NCBI GenBank assembly: GCA_030151135.1
Contig: JASLEQ010000535.1
Coordinates: 1-6,609 of the forward strand
Length of the DNA: 6,609 nucleotides
DNA from: Candidatus Sulfotelmatobacter sp.
GTDB taxonomy: Bacteria; Acidobacteriota; Terriglobia; Terriglobales; SbA1
Direction: 5' to 3'
The translations under genes were made by a program, and so were the position numbers. The notes below the pieces were generated by a model. The model worked only from the letters and a program-made list of their open reading frames with translations. It made no database searches and was not told the DNA's origin. This document shows, in pieces, positions 5,660-6,609 of the stretch; positions within the stretch are counted from its first letter, which is position 1; each line of letters opens with the position of its first letter.

Positions 5660-6307
5660 ATGACGACCGCCGCCATGCGTCAAACTTTTGCGGTTGCCTT
5701 GCTCCTCGCTCTTCCCGCGGCTGCGGCCGCCCAGCGTATGGGCGGGGTGCACTTCGCCGGTGGTACTGCCTTCCACGGCGGACGCTTTGCCCACAGAGGT
5801 TATCCGGGCTCTTACTATGCGTCTGGATTTTTCGATCCGTTTTATACCGATTACGCCTCTGGTCCCGAATATGGGACGGACCAGCCGCAGATTGTCGTCC
5901 TACAAAATCGGAAACCCACACCCGCCCCTGAACCCACTCCCACTCCCTCGCAACCTCTGATGATCGAGCTCCAGGGCGATCGCTACGTCCAGATTAGCGG
6001 CGATCGAACCATCGATTCATCTGCGCCAACAAGGCTGATATCGCGCCCCAACGTTCCGGCACCACAGCCGGCTCCGATTCCAACCGCCGTCTTGGTCTTC
6101 CGCGACGGCCATCGTCAACAGGTTTCTGCCTACACCATCGCTGACGGAACGCTCTATGCGAATTCCGACTACGCCACAACTGGGACATGGACTCAGAAAA
6201 TCGCGCTCTCCGCACTGAATGTCTCAGAAACCGTTGCCGCCAACTCCACTACCGGCCATCCCTTCCAACTCCCGCACTTCCCAAACGAAGTCATCGTTGG
6301 CCCATAA
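5660..6307 (+). CDS. Secreted protein of unknown function, tandem paralogue B
   Basis: The 215-residue product has a clear Sec signal peptide (hydrophobic core about 10-24, ALPAAAAAQ, probable cleavage next to Gln25). A Gly/His/Tyr-rich segment (28-72) and a Pro/Thr linker (86-98) follow. Next is a short motif MIELQGDRYVQISG (101-114), then a second Pro-rich linker (129-141). The C-terminal domain (about 142-205) reads TAVLVFRDGHRQQVSAYTI, GTLYA, QKIALSALNVSET and GHPFQLP. This aligns with the end of the preceding gene's product, including the LVF-[KR]-DGH core, the TL[FY] step and the [KR]I-x-L strand. It adds a tail ending NEVIVGP and the MIELQGDRY motif, which paralogue A lacks. Function is unknown; an envelope or extracytoplasmic role is inferred from the signal peptide. 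It is almost certainly co-transcribed with paralogue A (one base between stop and start). Confidence 0.87.
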   Translation: MTTAAMRQTFAVALLLALPAAAAAQRMGGVHFAGGTAFHGGRFAHRGYPGSYYASGFFDPFYTDYASGPEYGTDQPQIVVLQNRKPTPAPEPTPTPSQPLMIELQGDRYVQISGDRTIDSSAPTRLISRPNVPAPQPAPIPTAVLVFRDGHRQQVSAYTIADGTLYANSDYATTGTWTQKIALSALNVSETVAANSTTGHPFQLPHFPNEVIVGP

Positions 6308-6311
6308 ACAC

Positions 6312-6339
6312 GGGATTGGATCATGGCTAGGATCCGCCC
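6312..6339 (+). terminator. Possible intrinsic terminator of the secreted-protein pair
   Basis: Four bases after the second gene's TAA, GGG (6312-6314) and TGGATC (6317-6322) pair with GATCCG (6331-6336) and CCC (6337-6339). The result is a 9-bp stem (one G-T pair) with a 2-base bulge and an 8-base loop. TGATTTT follows, with four T at 6343-6346. The short T run makes it a modest candidate. The remaining bases to 6448 contain no gene I can support. Confidence 0.42.
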
Positions 6340-6448
6340 TGATTTTCCTCGCGCCCTCTCTGCACGTGCTTTACCTCTTTGCCGTAAGATTTGGGTTGCG
6401 AAAGGCCAGCTTATCGATCGAAAACGAAACTTATAGCGCTGTATCAAG

Positions 6449-6609
6449 TCACGCTGCAGCAGCATATGCGGCTTCTGCTCTCCTGACTCTCCTATCCCGC
6501 AACCTCAAAATAGGTTTCTCTACAAAGTAGTACGACGCACTCGCCGCCCCAATCGCGGCGATGATTCCGTACCATGCCCGCGCGTGTGTTCCGAATACAA
6601 ACAACTGCT
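6449..6609 (-). CDS. C-terminal end of an acyltransferase-3 family membrane protein (partial)
   Basis: The minus strand is open from the window edge to a TGA at 6451-6449, giving 52 C-terminal residues; the rest lies to the right of the window. The fragment has a hydrophobic stretch (AWYGIIAAIGAASASYYFVE) followed at once by KPILRLRDRRVRRAEAA and an Ala-rich end. A last membrane helix ending in a Tyr-Tyr/Phe-x-[VIL]-E-[KR]-P motif and a basic cytoplasmic tail is typical of OafA/YrhL-type acyltransferases, which transfer acyl groups to sugars of surface polysaccharides or glycolipids. The assignment rests on this short tail only; the catalytic N-terminal part is not in view. It converges on the secreted-protein pair with a 141-base gap. 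Confidence 0.65.
   Translation of the reverse strand, partial: QLFVFGTHARAWYGIIAAIGAASASYYFVEKPILRLRDRRVRRAEAAYAAAA

Overview
The window looks like a stretch of chromosome from an Acidobacteriota bacterium, probably of the Terriglobia/Acidobacteriales type. This is an inference, not a database result. It rests on moderately GC-rich housekeeping genes, a stand-alone PASTA-repeat membrane protein next to rsmB, and two secreted proteins that share a C-terminal domain (core 'LVF-[KR]-DGH' ... 'Y-x-I-x(3)-TL') which I associate with acidobacterial genomes. No mobile elements, tRNA/rRNA genes or CRISPR arrays are visible.

Left block, plus strand (226-3833). aroC (chorismate synthase, last step of the shikimate pathway) overlaps def (peptide deformylase) by one base in a TGATG junction. 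A single-domain UspA-type universal stress protein follows closely. After a 106-bp gap comes rsmB (16S rRNA m5C967 methyltransferase with an N-terminal NusB-like domain). The def and rsmB genes usually flank fmt in the common def-fmt-rsmB order; here fmt is absent and usp sits in between. aroC-def-usp reads as one transcript. rsmB has its own -10-like TACAAT.

Middle (3834-4950). A minus-strand gene for a membrane-anchored protein with three PASTA domains converges on rsmB. Its upstream side is a divergent 191-bp intergenic region with a perfect TATAAT 12 bases before the start codon and an imperfect dyad just beyond it.

Right block (4951-6307, plus strand). Two adjacent genes (one base apart) encode secreted proteins with Sec signal peptides, low-complexity Gly/Tyr/Pro linkers and a shared C-terminal domain. 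They are diverged tandem paralogues of unknown function, and a hairpin just after the second stop may terminate their transcript. The last 161 bases hold the 3' end of a minus-strand gene whose C-terminus resembles the end of acyltransferase-3 (OafA-like) membrane proteins.

The two most useful observations are: (1) aroC and rsmB both carry TACAAT exactly 9 bases before the start codon and have no usable Shine-Dalgarno, and the PASTA gene has TATAAT 12 bases before its start, which together suggest leaderless or very-short-leader transcription; and (2) the tandem pair of secreted proteins sharing an uncharacterised domain. I do not see a complete new multi-gene system such as a defence or mobile cassette.
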